The notes under the pieces are model-generated. The model made no database searches. It had not been told where the DNA came from and saw nothing but the letters and a program-made list of their open reading frames with translations. A DNA stretch of 7,572 nucleotides from Gammaproteobacteria bacterium (GTDB taxonomy: Bacteria; Pseudomonadota; Gammaproteobacteria; Steroidobacterales; Steroidobacteraceae), in NCBI GenBank assembly GCA_025350345.1, contig JANXYA010000074.1:1-7572 (forward strand). The letters are read 5' to 3'. Position 1 is the stretch's first letter. Each line of letters begins with the position of its first letter. Position numbers and translations under genes: made by a program. This document shows positions 5,763-7,572 of this stretch, one piece after another.

Positions 5763-7018
5763 CGTGTATAGATGGATCCAAAGACGCCGCGACCGTCGTA
5801 GCCGTACTCGTCCCGCTCGAGCAGGGCTCCGAGCTTGAAGCCGAGGCGTGGACTGAGAAACTTCACGAAGGCGGCACTGGTCGACCAGCTGTGCCCCTGG
5901 CCAGACAAGCCCGAAGCCCCGAGCAGGGCCGTGTCGCTCCAGCCGGCTCCGGCTGCGAACTCCACGTAGTTGTCCGCGTCGCCCTTGTAGTAATAGCGCG
6001 CGAGCAATCGATCGCTGTTGCTGTCGCCGCCAATCCCGGGAACAAAGAGGTGGCGCAGCCGCACGTACCAGTTGCCGACATACTTGCCAACCCCAAGGCC
6101 GTAGATGTCCACGGGTGAGGAGTTGAAATCCAGCCGGTCATAACTGCCGGAAAGCTCCCAACCCCGGCCCACCCCCTGGAACAGCTCGGCGCGCCAGGAG
6201 GTTTGCGGAAACAGGTTCCCCGACGGGCTCCATTGGTAGCGCAGGTTCGCGTAGGCGCGGCTCCACAGGTCGACGTACCCATCCAGCGCCCAGGCGTGGT
6301 CGCTGGTGCTGAACCGGTCGGCACCGAGCGCCTCCAGCGCCAGGGAACCGCGCTCGAAGTGTCTGCGCACCGACAGGGTGTAGTCGCTCCAGTCGGCGCG
6401 CGCAGGTGAAAATGTTTCCCAGCTCGCACCCAGGCTGGCCGACCAGAGGTAGCCGGCCGGGCTCACGACGTCCGGCTTCAGTGCGCGTGGAGCCAGGGAG
6501 CGCAGGTAATCATCGATCTGCACCGGATCAGCCCCGCGTGCTCCGGCAGCCTGAAAATCCGCGCGCGCGGCCGCGACATCGCCGGCGGCGCGAAACGCGC
6601 GCCCGCGCGCAATCAGCGGGGCGGGATCGAGCGCGGGTGCCAGCGCCAGCCACCGGCCGTAGGCCGCCACCGCCTGCCCCGGTTGATCGCTCCACAGGTA
6701 CAGATCACCCAGCGCGGACCAGGCATCCGCGTAATTCGGCGCCGCAGCAGTGGCCGCCGTCAGGTCGGCCTCGGCCTCGCTCCACTTGCCCATCCACGCG
6801 TAGACCCTGCCGCGACCGAGCAACACGTCGGCATTGCCCGGAGAGCGCTGCAGCAGGGCGCTATAGGCCGTTACGGCCGCGTCGCGCTCACCGGCGATGG
6901 CGAGGCCACGGGCCGTCTGGAATTGCTCATCGAAACTCGGCGGGCTGTCCTGCGCAATCGCGACCGCGGCCCCCGCCAGCCACGTGGCGTGGATCAGCGC
7001 GAGAATCAAGCGCTTCAT
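5756..7018 (-). CDS. YaiO-type outer membrane protein: TPR domain plus beta-barrel
   Basis: A 420-residue protein. The signal peptide MKRLILALIHATWLAG ends near AIAQ (residue 23). Residues about 29-165 hold three to four TPR-like helix pairs (ARGLAIAGERDAAVTAY, GRGRVYAWMGKWSEAEADL, SALGDLYLWSDQPGQAVAAY, ARGRAFRAAGDVAAARADF). From about 187 on, alternating strands rich in Tyr and Trp (YLWSASLGASWETFS, DYTLSVRRHFERGSLALEAL, WYVRLRHLF, RLLARYYYKGD, YVEFAAGAGW) end in SIYTRW, an aromatic C-terminus suited to BAM insertion. The size and architecture match YaiO-family proteins and, in plan, a small PgaA. Likely role: outer membrane export or anchoring of the glycan, with the TPRs contacting polymer or partners. 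The ATG at 7018 has GGAG six bases upstream and overlaps the glycosyltransferase stop (ATGA). The frame stays open to 7351, but that extension is the glycosyltransferase gene read in another frame and would bury the signal peptide. Confidence 0.88.
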   Translation of the reverse strand: MKRLILALIHATWLAGAAVAIAQDSPPSFDEQFQTARGLAIAGERDAAVTAYSALLQRSPGNADVLLGRGRVYAWMGKWSEAEADLTAATAAAPNYADAWSALGDLYLWSDQPGQAVAAYGRWLALAPALDPAPLIARGRAFRAAGDVAAARADFQAAGARGADPVQIDDYLRSLAPRALKPDVVSPAGYLWSASLGASWETFSPARADWSDYTLSVRRHFERGSLALEALGADRFSTSDHAWALDGYVDLWSRAYANLRYQWSPSGNLFPQTSWRAELFQGVGRGWELSGSYDRLDFNSSPVDIYGLGVGKYVGNWYVRLRHLFVPGIGGDSNSDRLLARYYYKGDADNYVEFAAGAGWSDTALLGASGLSGQGHSWSTSAAFVKFLSPRLGFKLGALLERDEYGYDGRGVFGSIYTRW

Positions 7019-7572
7019 GGCTTGCTCCGCTCGTGCGTGCCGCTGTCGCGGACGCCGGCCGGGTGCTGCCAGGAACCGTCGCGGGCGATTTCGCCCCAGT
7101 GGCTGCGCGCCTTGCCGCTGAACAGCCACTTGACCATGCCGATCACGCGCCAGAGGGCAATCAGCTGGCGGTAGCCGAAGTTCTCCAGCACCGCGGCCAG
7201 GAACAGCTTGAGCTGCTGTCCGATACGCGGATACATCTGGAAAGACAGTTCTTCGAGGAAGATCGCATTGGTCGACAGCATGATCCCCATGCCGACCGCC
7301 AGGAACAGGAACACGAGGAACGTCACCAGCGGGATCAGATGGAGCGACCACAGGATGATCATGCCGATGTAGCCCAGGATCTCAATGACAGGTCCGAGCA
7401 GCTCGAACAGCAGCATGAAGGGAAAGGCCAGCCAGCCCACGGTGCCGCCGCGGCGACTGACCAGCAAACCGACGTTGGGCACCAGGCTCTCGGCCAGGCC
7501 ACGCTGCCAGCGTATCCGCTGACCGCGGAGAGATTTCAGGTCGCTCGGCACTTCGGTCCAGCAGATCGGATC
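7015..7572 (-). CDS. Processive family 2 glycosyltransferase, C-terminal part (5' end beyond the window)
   Basis: The frame is open to the right edge and yields 185 residues of the C-terminal part. It begins DPICWTEVPSDLKSLRGQRI; the sequence CWTEVP followed by QRIRWQRGL (visible residues 18-26) is the acceptor-side Q(Q/R)xRW motif of processive GT2 synthases such as PgaC/IcaA, cellulose and hyaluronan synthases. About four hydrophobic segments follow (roughly residues 46-104 in three spans, and 119-151 as amphipathic or membrane helices), then a polar tail ending HERSKP. The enzyme should polymerise sugars from a nucleotide donor on the cytoplasmic face and thread the chain through the inner membrane. 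The donor-binding half (DxD) is outside the window, so the sugar cannot be guessed. A GTG at 7551 is inside the motif region and is not the start. It is the first visible gene of the operon; its stop overlaps the next start by 4 bases. Confidence 0.9.
   Translation of the reverse strand, partial: DPICWTEVPSDLKSLRGQRIRWQRGLAESLVPNVGLLVSRRGGTVGWLAFPFMLLFELLGPVIEILGYIGMIILWSLHLIPLVTFLVFLFLAVGMGIMLSTNAIFLEELSFQMYPRIGQQLKLFLAAVLENFGYRQLIALWRVIGMVKWLFSGKARSHWGEIARDGSWQHPAGVRDSGTHERSKP

Noticed and set aside
7019..7351. Upstream extension of the YaiO-type gene by 111 codons
   Set aside because: The extension is the glycosyltransferase gene read out of frame, and the signal peptide and Shine-Dalgarno point to the ATG at 7018.

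Overview
The window looks like a high-GC proteobacterial chromosome segment. A gammaproteobacterium of the Xanthomonadales/Steroidobacter kind is my best guess, from the YaiO-type outer membrane protein, the Gram-negative envelope logic and the style of the HipB/HipA proteins; nothing here proves a taxon. All six supported genes lie on the minus strand, so the window is read from its right end to its left end. I see no rRNA, tRNA, CRISPR array, transposase or integrase.

Right part (7572 down to 2427): four tightly packed genes form an apparent operon. In transcription order they are the C-terminal part of a processive family 2 glycosyltransferase (cut by the window edge), a TPR plus beta-barrel outer membrane protein of the YaiO type, a five-helix membrane phosphotransferase of the LtaS/OpgB (phosphoglycerol transferase) type, and a secreted TIM-barrel protein with a GH18-like DGxxxDxE motif. 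The junctions are a 4-base overlap, a 7-base overlap and an 18-base gap. The likely joint role is to synthesise an envelope or exported glycan at the inner membrane, modify it in the periplasm with a phospho-substituent (probably phosphoglycerol), trim or bind it with the TIM-barrel protein, and export it through or anchor it at the outer membrane barrel. The layout resembles Pga/poly-GlcNAc systems in parts (GT2, TPR-barrel, periplasmic TIM barrel) but has a phosphotransferase and no visible deacetylase. This is the most interesting part of the window.

Middle (2426 down to 1708): a short intergenic stretch with a hairpin just after the operon and a weak promoter candidate, then a single small polytopic membrane protein of unknown function.

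Left part (1707 down to 1): a roughly 310-350 base non-coding stretch. Its half next to the following gene is strikingly AT-rich and carries repeated TAG-n-CTA palindromes. It is followed by a HipB-like antitoxin and a HipA-like Ser/Thr kinase toxin, which overlap by 8 bases and form a type II toxin-antitoxin pair. The HipA gene runs off the left edge, but its P-loop-like motif and catalytic loop are both inside the window and intact. The palindromes are probably the autoregulatory operators of this pair.
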